NCBI GenBank assembly: GCA_017649565.1
Contig: JAGCGO010000001.1
Location: 1-42,852, forward strand
Direction: 5' to 3'
Origin: Fibrobacter sp.
GTDB taxonomy: Bacteria > Fibrobacterota > Fibrobacteria > Fibrobacterales > Fibrobacteraceae
Length of the DNA: 42,852 nucleotides
Below the pieces are notes generated by a model that searched no databases, was not told the DNA's origin, and worked only from the letters and a program-made list of their open reading frames with translations. The translations under genes were made by a program, and so were the position numbers. Shown here one piece after another: positions 1 to 8,293 of this stretch (within the stretch, counting starts at the first letter, position 1; each line of letters starts with the position of its first letter).

Positions 1-1
1 G

Positions 2-601
2 GTCCGCCTCGTGACCGACCCGGCCTTTGTGGAAGAAATCCGCCGCACGCTTCCGGAACTGCCGGATGCCCGCCGCAAGCGCTTTATGGATGACTTCGGT
101 GTTTCCGAATACGACGCCATGGTGCTGACTGAAGACCGCGACGTGAGCGAATGGTACGACACCGCCGCCAAGAACTGCAAGAACGGCAAGGTCTTGGCCA
201 ACTGGGTGATTACCGAACTGCTGGCCAAGGTGAAGGAACTCGAAGGCGGTCTCTCCGCCATCAAGATCAAGCCGGAACAGCTCTGCGCCCTCGTGAACCT
301 CATCGCCGACAACACCATCAACGGCAAGATTGCCAAGACTGTCTTCGCCGAGATGTTTGAGTCGGGTAAGGATCCCGAAGCTATCGTTAAGGAGAAGGGT
401 TTGGTGCAGGTGACCGACACTGGCGCTATCGAAGAAGTGGTCCGTGCCGTCTGTGCCGAGAACGCCGCCCAGTTCGCCGAATTCAAGGCGGGCAAGGTCG
501 CGCTGAAGGGCTTCCTCGTGGGCATGACCATGCGCAAGTCCGGCGGCAAGGCCAACCCGGGCCTCGTGAACCAGATCCTCGACAAGCTCGCGAAGGAATA
601 G
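2..601 (+). CDS. gatB: Asp-tRNA(Asn)/Glu-tRNA(Gln) amidotransferase subunit B, C-terminal part
   Basis: Only the last ~200 residues are present; the frame is open to the left window edge, so the start lies outside. The visible part matches the end of the GatB core and the helical GatB/YqeY tail, with phrases such as LPELPDARRKRF, LANWVITELL, ADNTINGKIAKTVFAEM, the conserved VGMTMRKSGGKANP and a final helix LVNQILDKLAKE. GatB is the subunit of GatCAB that phosphorylates the mischarged Glu- or Asp-tRNA and, through the YqeY-like tail, helps recognise the tRNA; GatA supplies the ammonia. The gatA partner lies about 31 kb away on the other strand (31565-32983), so the amidotransferase genes are not in one operon here. 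Codon use is GC-rich and regular. A GTG at 11 is an internal codon, not the start. Confidence 0.95.
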   Translation, partial: VRLVTDPAFVEEIRRTLPELPDARRKRFMDDFGVSEYDAMVLTEDRDVSEWYDTAAKNCKNGKVLANWVITELLAKVKELEGGLSAIKIKPEQLCALVNLIADNTINGKIAKTVFAEMFESGKDPEAIVKEKGLVQVTDTGAIEEVVRAVCAENAAQFAEFKAGKVALKGFLVGMTMRKSGGKANPGLVNQILDKLAKE

Positions 602-604
602 CTT

Positions 605-650
605 TAGACGAGAGAACGCCGCTTCGCGGCTACAGACGAGAGACGAGAGG
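605..650. repeat. Degenerate GACGAG-word intergenic repeat with hairpin
   Basis: Two copies of AGACGAGAGA (606-615 and 634-643) and a third partial copy (642-650) flank a small hairpin, GCCGC-TTC-GCGGC (618-630). The words resemble the CTCG-rich repeats at 679-716, 13419-13452 and 13835-13862, so this looks like one member of a dispersed intergenic family rather than gene-specific control DNA. The last copy ends one base before the next start codon. Confidence 0.6.
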
Positions 651-651
651 A

Positions 652-1008
652 ATGATTAAGGGTAAGGCTTCATGTTTCAGGTCTCGAGTGCCAGGCGTGC
701 CTCGTGTCTCGTGCCTTATTCTCGCCTTGTTCCTTGCTTTCCCTGCCTTCGCGGCCGACAAGCTCGACCAGTATGACAGCGCCTACGTGAACACGCTGAA
801 CATGACCGACGAGGAAATCGCGCAAATCTACGGTGTCGACAGTACCAAGCTCAACAAGGGACCGACCCTCCAGGAACTCAACGAGGAGGACCCCAAGTAC
901 GTCAAGCGCGACTACGACCACCGGCAACAGGTGATTGTCGGTAGCGTCGTGATGTTCTGCGTGGCGCTCGCGATGGTCCTGATGAACAACTACAACCCCA
1001 AACGATAG
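652..1008 (+). CDS. Small secreted or inner-membrane hypothetical protein
   Basis: I do not recognise this 118-residue protein. After a basic N-terminus there is a hydrophobic stretch (LILALFLAFPAFA, about residues 22-34) followed by AD, which reads as a signal peptide cleaved at A-x-A. The middle is acidic and polar (TDEEIAQIYGVDSTKLNKGP). A single membrane segment lies near the C-terminus (VIVGSVVMFCVALAMVLM) with a short basic tail NNYNPKR, so the mature domain is probably periplasmic and anchored at its C-terminus. The start is uncertain: the purine-rich GAGAGG is only one base from ATG 652, and codons 9-20 (679-716) are made of the same CTCGAG/CTCGTG words as the intergenic repeats. GTG 688 or 697 would give a shorter, more ordinary signal peptide. 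A terminator follows. Confidence 0.6.
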   Translation: MIKGKASCFRSRVPGVPRVSCLILALFLAFPAFAADKLDQYDSAYVNTLNMTDEEIAQIYGVDSTKLNKGPTLQELNEEDPKYVKRDYDHRQQVIVGSVVMFCVALAMVLMNNYNPKR

Positions 1009-1024
1009 TTTGCGGGTGAATGTC

Positions 1025-1050
1025 GGAGGCCGGAACGGCCTCCTTTTTTT
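1025..1050 (+). terminator. Rho-independent terminator
   Basis: Stem GGAGGCC (1025-1031) pairs with GGCCTCC (1037-1043) around a five-base loop, followed by seven T (1044-1050). It ends the 652-1008 transcript. The stem is the same as that of the terminator at 8294-8315, so the lipoprotein operon between them is bracketed by near-identical hairpins. Confidence 0.9.
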
Positions 1051-1061
1051 GTATTATACGT

Positions 1062-1187
1062 TTTGTATAGTATTTAAAAAATTTGTGTTGTTGTCTGTGA
1101 AAAATGTCACTTTTTGCTAAAAAACTTTAAATTTGTATAGTATTTTTATTTGCATTTTTGAAAATTATTACGTATATTATATAGTAT
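1062..1187 (+). promoter_or_regulatory. Promoter with three TATAGTAT boxes ahead of the TIGR02147 gene
   Basis: This AT-rich gap holds a likely promoter: TTGCAT (1150-1155), 17 bases, TATATT (1173-1178), then 7 bases to ATG 1186. That places the expected transcription start at or next to the start codon, and no Shine-Dalgarno sequence is visible. The octamer TATAGTAT occurs three times: 1066-1073, 1136-1143 and 1180-1187. The first two are part of a 14-base direct repeat TTTGTATAGTATTT (1062-1075, 1132-1145); the third covers the predicted transcription start and start codon. Because the first gene encodes an HTH protein, these may be its own operators; that is inference. Confidence 0.6.
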
Positions 1188-2019
1188 GAAACCGATACTT
1201 GAATATAAGGACTACCGCCTGTATATACAGGACTACTATGACGAACGCAAACGTCTGGGTGCGTTCTCGTGGCGTGAGTTCTGCAAGAGTGCCGGTTTTT
1301 CTTCGCCGAATTTCTTGAAACTCGTTTGTCAGGGTCAAAGCAGGCTCGGCAAGCCCAAGATTGAAAATGTCGCGAATGCCATGGGACTTGTCGGTTACGA
1401 GAAGGATTACTTCCGCGAAATGGTCATGTTCTGCAATGCCAAGAAGGATTCTCTCAAGAAGGCCGCCCTTCTCGAAATGCAGAAAATTGCATTGGAACAC
1501 AGGATGCGCGTCGTTGACGGTGAGGCATTCCGGTATTATGAATCCTGGAAGTATCCGGTTCTCAGGGAACTGGTCCCGATGATGCCGGGGGCCAATCCCC
1601 GCGATATCGCCGAGGAGTGCAAGGAACATGTGTCCGCCGAAGAGGTGCGCGACATCTTGAGCTTCTTGGTCAAGGCCGGGTTCCTGAAAAAGGTCGACGA
1701 CAAGGTCTATTCGCAGACGGAGCAGAATGTCATTGGCTCTAACGAGGCGCTGCCCATAGCCATCCGCGCCATGCACAAGGAGATGGCGAACATGGCGGCC
1801 CGTGCCGTTGACCGTTATTCTCCAAGCGAACGCTACTTTACCGGGCTTACAATCGGCGTGAACGAGGAGGCTAGCAAGAGGATTGTCAACGAGATAGACT
1901 CCTGCTGCAAGAAGGTTCTTTCCATTGCTAACGAATACGACGATTCCGATCAGGTCTGCCGAATCAATTTCCAGTTTTTCCCGTTCACGGACAAGATTAA
2001 GGAGGCTACCCATGCTTAA
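1186..2019 (+). CDS. TIGR02147 family (DUF4423) regulator-like protein
   Basis: 277 residues with the hallmarks of the TIGR02147 family, first described as a paralogous family in Fibrobacter succinogenes and also known from Bdellovibrio relatives. The N-terminus (FSWREFCKSAGFSSPNFLKLV, then KIENVANAMGL, residues ~24-70) reads as a phage-repressor-like helix-turn-helix. The rest is the helical DUF4423 region, including the dense pattern AEEVRDILSFLVKAGFLKK that looks like a second winged helix. No enzyme motif, signal peptide or membrane segment is seen, so a cytoplasmic DNA-binding role is likely. It is the first gene of a six-gene operon: its stop (2017-2019) overlaps the start of the first lipoprotein (ATG 2012) by eight bases, and the Shine-Dalgarno AAGGAGG for that gene lies inside this one. 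It probably controls the lipoproteins and itself; that is inference from position. Confidence 0.88.
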   Translation: MKPILEYKDYRLYIQDYYDERKRLGAFSWREFCKSAGFSSPNFLKLVCQGQSRLGKPKIENVANAMGLVGYEKDYFREMVMFCNAKKDSLKKAALLEMQKIALEHRMRVVDGEAFRYYESWKYPVLRELVPMMPGANPRDIAEECKEHVSAEEVRDILSFLVKAGFLKKVDDKVYSQTEQNVIGSNEALPIAIRAMHKEMANMAARAVDRYSPSERYFTGLTIGVNEEASKRIVNEIDSCCKKVLSIANEYDDSDQVCRINFQFFPFTDKIKEATHA

Positions 2020-2809
2020 GAATCTTGCATTTGCCGCATGGCTACTTTCCTTGATGCTCTTCATTGCGTGTGCAGACAATGTTGCTGGGGGAGGTACCAT
2101 TGACCCCAATGCCGATAGAGGAGATGTAAACGTTCTCAAGCCCGAGTCGAGCAGTTCGTCGGTCGGTTCTTCCGAAGAAACTAACAATAAAGGCATTGAC
2201 GTGGATGATTCTCGATCGTCGAGCGGAAAGGCTGTCGCGGGAAGCAGTACTTCAAAAGAAAATAGCAGTTCTTCAAGAGATAGAGGCGGGGAGAATAATT
2301 TGAACCCGAACATAGATCCGTTGTCTTCTTCGTCTGATAATGGAGAAAATAATGGTCCTATATCCATTCCTGATACTCAATCTTCTTCGTCTAGCCAAGA
2401 CGCTGTCACTTTCTTTGCAAGGAATTTCTCTGCCCAGTGCATCATCGACTATGTCAAAGTGGATTCGGCCGAACTTGTTCCCGTTACGGACGAACCGGTT
2501 GCCGCCGCGGACGTTCTGGGCGCATCAGCGTACAAGTCCGTCGACGGTGATTCCGTAAACATCTACCTGGATGGTGCATATCTTAATACTCCCTGCGATT
2601 CGGCAGAAGAGGTTCAATTCTTCGAAGAAATCAATTCCGGAAACAAGATCCCCGTCGGCCTGGTGAACGATACATTGTCGATGACCCTTCGCTGGGATAA
2701 AACTTGCGCCTGCGCCGCGACGGTCTCCTTTACGCTGGACAAGCCGGACACTGATTTCAACTACATCATTTTTGACTTATGGATGCCTATCCTGTTCGAG
2801 GAAAGGTAA
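2012..2809 (+). CDS. Lipoprotein 1 of the TIGR02147 operon, serine-rich linker plus one C-C-CxC module
   Basis: Starts at ATG 2012 after AAGGAGG, overlapping the regulator's last codons, so it is translationally coupled to it. The longer open frame upstream lies inside the regulator and is not used. 265 residues: lipoprotein signal peptide MLKNLAFAAWLLSLMLFIAC (lipobox FIAC, Cys20), then about 110 residues of low-complexity linker with Ser runs (SSSSS, SSSSSR, SSSSD) typical of Fibrobacter surface lipoproteins. The C-terminal globular part has the pattern shared by its neighbours: AQC, a second Cys (TPC), then a beta-rich stretch ending in C-A-C followed by VSFTL. The pattern suggests a beta-sandwich stabilised by disulfides. 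Function unknown; the lipid anchor and linker suggest display of the module at the cell surface or in the periplasm. Confidence 0.85.
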   Translation: MLKNLAFAAWLLSLMLFIACADNVAGGGTIDPNADRGDVNVLKPESSSSSVGSSEETNNKGIDVDDSRSSSGKAVAGSSTSKENSSSSRDRGGENNLNPNIDPLSSSSDNGENNGPISIPDTQSSSSSQDAVTFFARNFSAQCIIDYVKVDSAELVPVTDEPVAAADVLGASAYKSVDGDSVNIYLDGAYLNTPCDSAEEVQFFEEINSGNKIPVGLVNDTLSMTLRWDKTCACAATVSFTLDKPDTDFNYIIFDLWMPILFEER

Positions 2810-2820
2810 AGGGGGTTGAC

Positions 2821-4560
2821 ATGAAAAAGATACTTATAACGACTGCGGCCTTGTCGCTCATGCTTCTCGCCTGCGATGGTGACACATCTGCAAAGCTGAG
2901 CGGGGACGAAATAACTACGAACCAGGAGTCGTCATCGATTCCTCGTGGAAGTGTAATCGCCAATATTGGCGAGTGTGGCCATAATTCTGCATCCTTCGGC
3001 AAGGCCTACATGACCAATACCGACAACGGCGGTTTCCAAGTTGTTGTTCCGGACATGCACGTTAACGACGAATGGCAAAACGACGAACTGCTCGCAGAAC
3101 GAGTGGGGGATACCCTGCATGTCTGGGAAGAAAGGGAAACCTTCATAACGTTGAATTGGATATGTTATGCGCACCATACGTTTGACATTTCCGCCGAAGA
3201 TTCGAATGTCAAGTACTTTAAATATTTCGATCAAGTCTTTGAAGTCCTTCCTGGGCCAGCACCCGAAAAAAAGCCCGATGTCTTTACCGAAATTTCGCTC
3301 CCGGACACCGCCGTCCAGAATCCGGATTCGGCAATCCAGAAGACGGTGATTGCCAACAACGGCGAATGCAGCCAGCTTAATACGAACTTCGACAACAAGG
3401 CCTACTTGACCAATGCCGAAAGCGGTGGTCCTCAGATAGTTATTGCGGACATGAGTGTCGACAATGAATGGTATAACGCTGAACTGCTGGCAGAACGTGT
3501 AGGGGACACTCTGCATGTCTGGAAAGAATGGGAAGGTGGATTCAGGCCTGTGTTGGCTTGGATATGTTATGCATATCATACGTTCGACATTCCCGCTGAA
3601 GATGCGGACGTCAAGTACTTCAAGTATTTTGAGCAGGTTTTCGAGGTTGTTCCGGGGTCCGCTCCTGAAAAGGCTCCCGACATTGATTCTGTGTATTACT
3701 TTTGTCCGTCTTCGAGCGGAGAGGATGATTCGCTCTGTTACCAAATCAGGATTTCCCACACTAAAGTAAAGGATTTCGTTGCCCAGTGTGGGGACGATAC
3801 GACCGTGGTTGAGGAACCCGAGAGAAGTATGGAAACTCCTACGGCCGCCTACAAGCTTCCCGGTACGGATTCGACCACTTTTATCATAGAGCATATCTTG
3901 AAAAATTGCGGCTACACGTACGATGGTCTAGATGTCAGCGTCTTTGGCGATACCCTGTTCGTGAATGCGACATACGACACGTCGAATCCGATGAGGTGCG
4001 TCTGCCCGTCGAAGGTGGAATTCAAGCTAAAGTCTGAACCCGGCTACGCCAATGCGACGGTCCTTGTCTACATGACAAACGAGTCTGAAGCTGAACGTAT
4101 TGTAATGCCGATCGCAACATACGGGGAACAAACCCAGCGACCGGACTTGCCCCACCAGGCCGCATTGGAATTCAACGGTGCATGCAAGAAAGACAGGCAA
4201 ACACTCGAAAGGCCGGCGGTGTTCAGCGACGCGTTGCTTCCTGAATTGAGCGATACGATTCCAACGAAGCTGGTCAAAGCCGAAAGGACAGTCGGCGCCG
4301 ACGGCTTCGATACCATCGTCATCACCGACGTGTACATGACCTGCGGGGCTATCTTCGACGGCTTTGACGTCTACGCTGACGGCGATACCCTTTATGTCGA
4401 CTCGAAAATAAACCCCGACAGCCCGGTTGTCAATTGCCTCTGCTCGACGCGTATAGAATTCAAGATTGAACACGACTCGCGCTTCTCGAATACCAGTGCC
4501 CTCGTGTTTGACCGTAATTTAACGTTCCCGCTGGTGGATGCAGCCGCTAGGGAAGAATAG
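2821..4560 (+). CDS. Lipoprotein 2 of the TIGR02147 operon, four repeat modules (A-A-B-B)
   Basis: Start ATG 2821 is preceded by AAAGGGGG and follows lipoprotein 1 by 11 bases; the longer frame from 2779 would overlap that gene. 579 residues: MKKILITTAALSLMLLAC with Cys18 as lipidated residue. Two tandem copies of module A follow (residues ~45-153 and ~176-287); they share ELLAERVGDTLHVW exactly, a single late Cys (WICYAxHTFDI) and a tail VKYFKYF...PGxAPEK. Then come two copies of module B (~318-425 and ~450-575), each with an early Cys (AQC, GAC), a mid Cys (KNC, MTC), a strand GDTLxV and a CVC or CLC pair followed by a VEFKL/IEFKI strand. Module A may be a diverged B. There is almost no Ser linker. 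No catalytic motif is seen; binding or adhesion is the simplest guess. Confidence 0.85.
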   Translation: MKKILITTAALSLMLLACDGDTSAKLSGDEITTNQESSSIPRGSVIANIGECGHNSASFGKAYMTNTDNGGFQVVVPDMHVNDEWQNDELLAERVGDTLHVWEERETFITLNWICYAHHTFDISAEDSNVKYFKYFDQVFEVLPGPAPEKKPDVFTEISLPDTAVQNPDSAIQKTVIANNGECSQLNTNFDNKAYLTNAESGGPQIVIADMSVDNEWYNAELLAERVGDTLHVWKEWEGGFRPVLAWICYAYHTFDIPAEDADVKYFKYFEQVFEVVPGSAPEKAPDIDSVYYFCPSSSGEDDSLCYQIRISHTKVKDFVAQCGDDTTVVEEPERSMETPTAAYKLPGTDSTTFIIEHILKNCGYTYDGLDVSVFGDTLFVNATYDTSNPMRCVCPSKVEFKLKSEPGYANATVLVYMTNESEAERIVMPIATYGEQTQRPDLPHQAALEFNGACKKDRQTLERPAVFSDALLPELSDTIPTKLVKAERTVGADGFDTIVITDVYMTCGAIFDGFDVYADGDTLYVDSKINPDSPVVNCLCSTRIEFKIEHDSRFSNTSALVFDRNLTFPLVDAAAREE

Positions 4561-4601
4561 CTTCTCGAGGACAATTTACGACTTTGAAAAAGGAGAATGG
4601 C

Positions 4602-6170
4602 ATGAAACGGATGCTTGCACATATTGCCGCCTCGGCACTCATTCCGATAACCCTGGCCCTTGTGGCCTGCGGCGACGAAAATTCGACTACGGTTATCAAC
4701 GTTCCGGATTCGCCTGCCATCTCCGAGGGCGATACCGCCAAGAGCGTGACGAATCAAGAAACGGACGTCGTCTCCAAGGACGATTCGACCCCAGACACTA
4801 CCGTCCAGAAATCGGATTCGACATCCGATAAAACGGTATTTGTCAAGCATGGCGATTGCGGCCATAAGTATTCGAACTCCGGTAAATCTGCCTATTTGGT
4901 CAATAACGAAAATGTCGGGTACCAGATCGTTATTCCGGACCTGGACTTGGACAATTTCAATGGACCATATGGTGAATTGCCGGCTAAACGTGTACGGGAC
5001 ACCCTGAGTGTCGAGCGTGAAGGAAATGACACTTTATGGGATCTTGATCTAGAGTGCTATGTTTATTTTACGTTTAATATTCCGGCAGAAGATGCGGATA
5101 TCAAATATTTTAAATACTTTGAGAGTGTTTTCAAAGTTGTTCCTGGCCCCGCTCCCGAAAAGGAGCCGGACACGACATGTGTTCATCATGTTCCGAAACA
5201 GGGCCCAGATGGAGAAATCATTCCCGATGAATATGATTCATTCTGTAGAGTCTGCACATTCAGTCCGTCTGCCGAAGGAATTTACGATTCCAGCTGTGTC
5301 ACGATCCCGTCCGACATTCATGAACCCGTTTCGTCCAATTCGACTGTAGGATCCTCATCGTCTGCGGCAAAAAGTTCTTCGTCTGCTGCAAAAGTCGGGA
5401 GCACGCACCAGATAATCACGGATGCCCAAAACCAATGCACAGCAAATACAGATACAACCGCCGCACGTTATGCGTACAGGTATGTCAGCACCGAGCGCAC
5501 GGGTTTTACCTTGGAGAACCTTAAGCTTACCTACGGCATTGTCGCCGATACGCTGGATGTCGACGTGTCGGGAGACACGGTTTTCGTGAAGGCGGTGTTC
5601 GATTTCACGAATGCGGAGAGAATGTATTGCCAATCCCAAATACATTTTTCCGTAGAGAACAATCCGGCCTTTTCGCATGCAAAGTTTGTCGCATTCTTTG
5701 ACAGTCGTGATGACGCCGAACCAGTCATATTGGAAATCTACGATATGGATGTGATTACGGTTGAAGAAGCGACACGCCAGTATGCAAAAGACATTACGGT
5801 GGAATGCAAGAACGACAGGCAGACGCTTAACAAGCCGACGCTGCAGGCGGTAACCTTGCTCCCGGATTTCGACACCACCTCGAAGCAACCTCTCGCAGGG
5901 AGAATCGTTGGCGATGACGGATTTGACAAGATTGTCATCAACGAACTTGACGTAGGCTGCAGCGTGAATAACGTAGAACTTGTGGTTTCCGCATCGGAAG
6001 ATACGCTGTACGTGAAGTCCTCCAACGAAATGTATGCCACGAATTGCGTTTGCCCGTCACGTATCGACTTCAAGATACCGCAGAATTTTAACTTCTCGAA
6101 TACCAGCGTTCTCGTATTTGACCATTTTGAACCGATGCCGCTAGTGACCGGCACGCCAATTAACAATTAA
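4602..6170 (+). CDS. Lipoprotein 3 of the TIGR02147 operon (A-B-B)
   Basis: ATG 4602 is chosen because AAAGGAG (about 4589-4595) is correctly placed and it opens a clean lipoprotein signal peptide ending LALVAC (Cys23); a TTG at 4584 lies upstream of that ribosome site. 522 residues. An acidic spacer leads to one module A (GDCGHKYSN to VVPGPAPEK, residues ~80-185), then an extra Cys-containing stretch (TTCVHH, SFCRVC, SSCVTI) that the neighbours lack. A short Ser linker (SSSSAAKSSSSAAK) is followed by two B modules with the signature AQNQC...YCQ and ECKND...VGC...CVC. The second B is very close to the last module of lipoprotein 2 (DRQTL, GDDGFDKIVI, FSNTSVLVFD), pointing to duplication between these genes. 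The gap to lipoprotein 2 is 41 bases. Confidence 0.85.
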   Translation: MKRMLAHIAASALIPITLALVACGDENSTTVINVPDSPAISEGDTAKSVTNQETDVVSKDDSTPDTTVQKSDSTSDKTVFVKHGDCGHKYSNSGKSAYLVNNENVGYQIVIPDLDLDNFNGPYGELPAKRVRDTLSVEREGNDTLWDLDLECYVYFTFNIPAEDADIKYFKYFESVFKVVPGPAPEKEPDTTCVHHVPKQGPDGEIIPDEYDSFCRVCTFSPSAEGIYDSSCVTIPSDIHEPVSSNSTVGSSSSAAKSSSSAAKVGSTHQIITDAQNQCTANTDTTAARYAYRYVSTERTGFTLENLKLTYGIVADTLDVDVSGDTVFVKAVFDFTNAERMYCQSQIHFSVENNPAFSHAKFVAFFDSRDDAEPVILEIYDMDVITVEEATRQYAKDITVECKNDRQTLNKPTLQAVTLLPDFDTTSKQPLAGRIVGDDGFDKIVINELDVGCSVNNVELVVSASEDTLYVKSSNEMYATNCVCPSRIDFKIPQNFNFSNTSVLVFDHFEPMPLVTGTPINN

Positions 6171-6198
6171 GGCGAATGCTTAAAAAAGGGGAGGAAAT

Positions 6199-6822
6199 AT
6201 GAAAAAGCTTCACAAATATATCGGCATCGCCCTGCTCGGGCTGGTCGCCATTACATGGACGGCCTGCGGCGACGATACCAGTAGCACAGGCGCAAGCGTC
6301 AAGAGCGATTTTCTCAATGCGGATTCCCTGATTACCTCAGAAACGCCGCCTAAGGCAACAACGGATACTTGCGTTACTGGCAAGCAGTTCTGCGAGACTC
6401 TCTTCGACGAAAGATACGACGGGGCTGGACGTGCCGATGGCATAGTCAACGATAGGCTACAGGAGATTCTTGACGGTAAGGATGCAGGAAAATATTCAGT
6501 AGCTTACAGGGAGTGTCTCCAGAACCTTAGGGAGCATTTTAAGCTCGTTACACCAGTAGTGAATCTGGCACCTACATGCCGCGATATGGACGGCTTCGTT
6601 CCCGGGGATTCGGTCTACATTTCTACCATGTTTCCCGATAGATTACAGACAATTGTGGATGCAGGAACCTGCGGAGACGGCGATCCCAGCCATTTCAAGG
6701 TCAATTCCGTTTACCTGACCCAGGAAAAAGAGAACGCCGAGCGGTATGTAAAGAGTTTTGAGAATGCGCTGAAAACGCATCTCAACACAATTGAAACGGA
6801 ATGTGGACACATCATTTATTGA
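6199..6822 (+). CDS. Lipoprotein 4 of the TIGR02147 operon, cysteine-rich and unrelated to its neighbours
   Basis: 207 residues from ATG 6199, with AAAAAAGGGGAGG just upstream. The signal peptide ends TWTAC (Cys23) followed by GDD, so it is a lipoprotein. Unlike genes 1-3 and 5 it has neither the Ser linker nor the CxC module. The mature part is helical-looking and contains several spaced cysteines (DTCVTGKQFC, YREC, APTC, AGTC, ETEC), which suggests disulfides outside the cytoplasm. No match to a known family comes to mind. Its position between module-bearing lipoproteins, with gaps of 28 and 11 bases, argues that it is co-transcribed and works in the same setting. Confidence 0.8.
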   Translation: MKKLHKYIGIALLGLVAITWTACGDDTSSTGASVKSDFLNADSLITSETPPKATTDTCVTGKQFCETLFDERYDGAGRADGIVNDRLQEILDGKDAGKYSVAYRECLQNLREHFKLVTPVVNLAPTCRDMDGFVPGDSVYISTMFPDRLQTIVDAGTCGDGDPSHFKVNSVYLTQEKENAERYVKSFENALKTHLNTIETECGHIIY

Positions 6823-6833
6823 TAGGAGGAAAT

Positions 6834-8276
6834 ATGAAAAAGTTTTTTGCATGTGCTGCGGCATTGTCGCTTATGTTTGCCGCCTGTGGGGACGATTCAT
6901 CTTCAGGTCCTGCCAATGGCGGTGACGATATTTCTTCTGTGACGGAATCGTCTTCGAGCGGACCGGTTGAATCTTCCAGTTCGATCCTCGATTCCTTGCG
7001 GAATGTGAGCATGAAATTCAAGGGTTGCTACGAAAGTCCGTACAACAAGGTCGCCCTGCTGAAAGAGGCTGCGACGGACGAATTGCCCAAGGCCTACTTG
7101 TACGAAGAAAGTGGCAAGTACAAGCTGATGATTCCGAAAATATATGACTATTGCGGTTTCGATAAGGTGATGATGGACGTGGGGCGTTATGGCGATACGC
7201 TGAAACTCGATGTCACGGCGATGCTCCCGACGGCATGCAAGTGCACGAGTGACCATTGGTTCGATATCGATGCGAGTGATGCCGATATCCAGTTCTTTGC
7301 ACTCAAGCTTTATAACAAAGGGCTGCAGGTGTACGAAGTGGTTCCCGGTCCCGCGCCTGACGAACCGTATTCGTCTGCTGTTCTGCCGGGAGAATCCTCT
7401 TCTAGCGTGACGCTGCCAGGAGAATCTTCTTCTAGCGTGACGCCGCCGGCATCTTCGTCCGGCGTGACTCCGCCGAGTTCATCTTCGCGCCAGATCTACA
7501 ACGGTCCCGTACCGCTGAAAAGCATCACGGCGTCTTGTCAAGATGGTAACGTGACGGATGTTCCTGTTGAACCCTCGTCACCTGCGGCTTATCTCAGCAT
7601 CTCCAACAGCTTTGCGCAAATCGACTTGTTCAATGTCAATCTGACATATGCTTGCGATTCCGCTTCGCAGATGGCTTTCTGGGATAGCCTGAAAGCGGAC
7701 AATACCGTGGCATCGGTTATCGGGGATACGCTTTTCGTGAACTTCAAGCGCTTCGATGAGAAGGGCGTGGAGTACAAGTGCGGTTGCACTGCCAAAGTGG
7801 AATTTAGGTTTGACGAACAATATGCAGGCTTTGGGTACACGGCGTTTGAGAACAATAGGCCGCCGCTTGAGCTGGGACATAGGCTGATCAACCAGCCGGA
7901 TCCGGGCTACCAGAAGATTGAAAATGCCGATGCGCAATGCGTCAACAATGACCCGGTGGAAGATCCGTTGACTGATGCCGCAATCCCGCCCGTGGCGCAT
8001 ATGCACGTGAACGGCGATTCGGCGCAGGTTGTTATTGAAACCGTTATGCTTACCTGCGGAACGGAATTCGAGAGCATCGAGGCCCAGGTGAAGGATTCCA
8101 CGCTTTATGTGACGCCGCATTATGCCCCTTCGAGCGTGCTGGCCGATTGTCTCTGCAAGACGAAAGTCTCGTTCAATGTGAAGGCCCAAAGCCCGTTTAC
8201 CGAAGCGACCCTGCTGGTGTATGACGACGGTAGCAGCCTCAATCTCGGTAACAAGATGCGCCTGATAGTAGAATAG
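6834..8276 (+). CDS. Lipoprotein 5 of the TIGR02147 operon (A'-B-B with Ser linkers)
   Basis: ATG 6834 follows a strong AGGAGG (6824-6829) and lies 11 bases after gene 4. An in-frame ATG at 6801 is inside gene 4 and is rejected. 480 residues: MKKFFACAAALSLMFAAC (Cys18), a Ser-rich spacer, then three modules. The first combines the B cysteine pattern (KGC, YYC-like DYC, CKC) with the module A tail (ADIQFF ... VVPGPAPDE), so it links the two module types. A second Ser/Pro linker with two near-identical LPGESSSSVT units precedes two B modules (ASC...YAC...CGC and AQC...LTC...CLC). It is the last gene of the operon, and a terminator starts 18 bases after its stop. Confidence 0.85.
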   Translation: MKKFFACAAALSLMFAACGDDSSSGPANGGDDISSVTESSSSGPVESSSSILDSLRNVSMKFKGCYESPYNKVALLKEAATDELPKAYLYEESGKYKLMIPKIYDYCGFDKVMMDVGRYGDTLKLDVTAMLPTACKCTSDHWFDIDASDADIQFFALKLYNKGLQVYEVVPGPAPDEPYSSAVLPGESSSSVTLPGESSSSVTPPASSSGVTPPSSSSRQIYNGPVPLKSITASCQDGNVTDVPVEPSSPAAYLSISNSFAQIDLFNVNLTYACDSASQMAFWDSLKADNTVASVIGDTLFVNFKRFDEKGVEYKCGCTAKVEFRFDEQYAGFGYTAFENNRPPLELGHRLINQPDPGYQKIENADAQCVNNDPVEDPLTDAAIPPVAHMHVNGDSAQVVIETVMLTCGTEFESIEAQVKDSTLYVTPHYAPSSVLADCLCKTKVSFNVKAQSPFTEATLLVYDDGSSLNLGNKMRLIVE

Positions 8277-8293
8277 ATTTTGCAAAACGCAAA

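Noticed and set aside
605..716. CTCG/GACGAG repeats as a structured RNA or riboswitch
   Set aside because: Only one short hairpin forms, the words are degenerate, and similar words occur at unrelated loci.
1177..2367. A 396-codon open frame on the minus strand
   Set aside because: It is antisense to the TIGR02147 and lipoprotein 1 genes, has no family match, and arises from the codon structure of the real genes.
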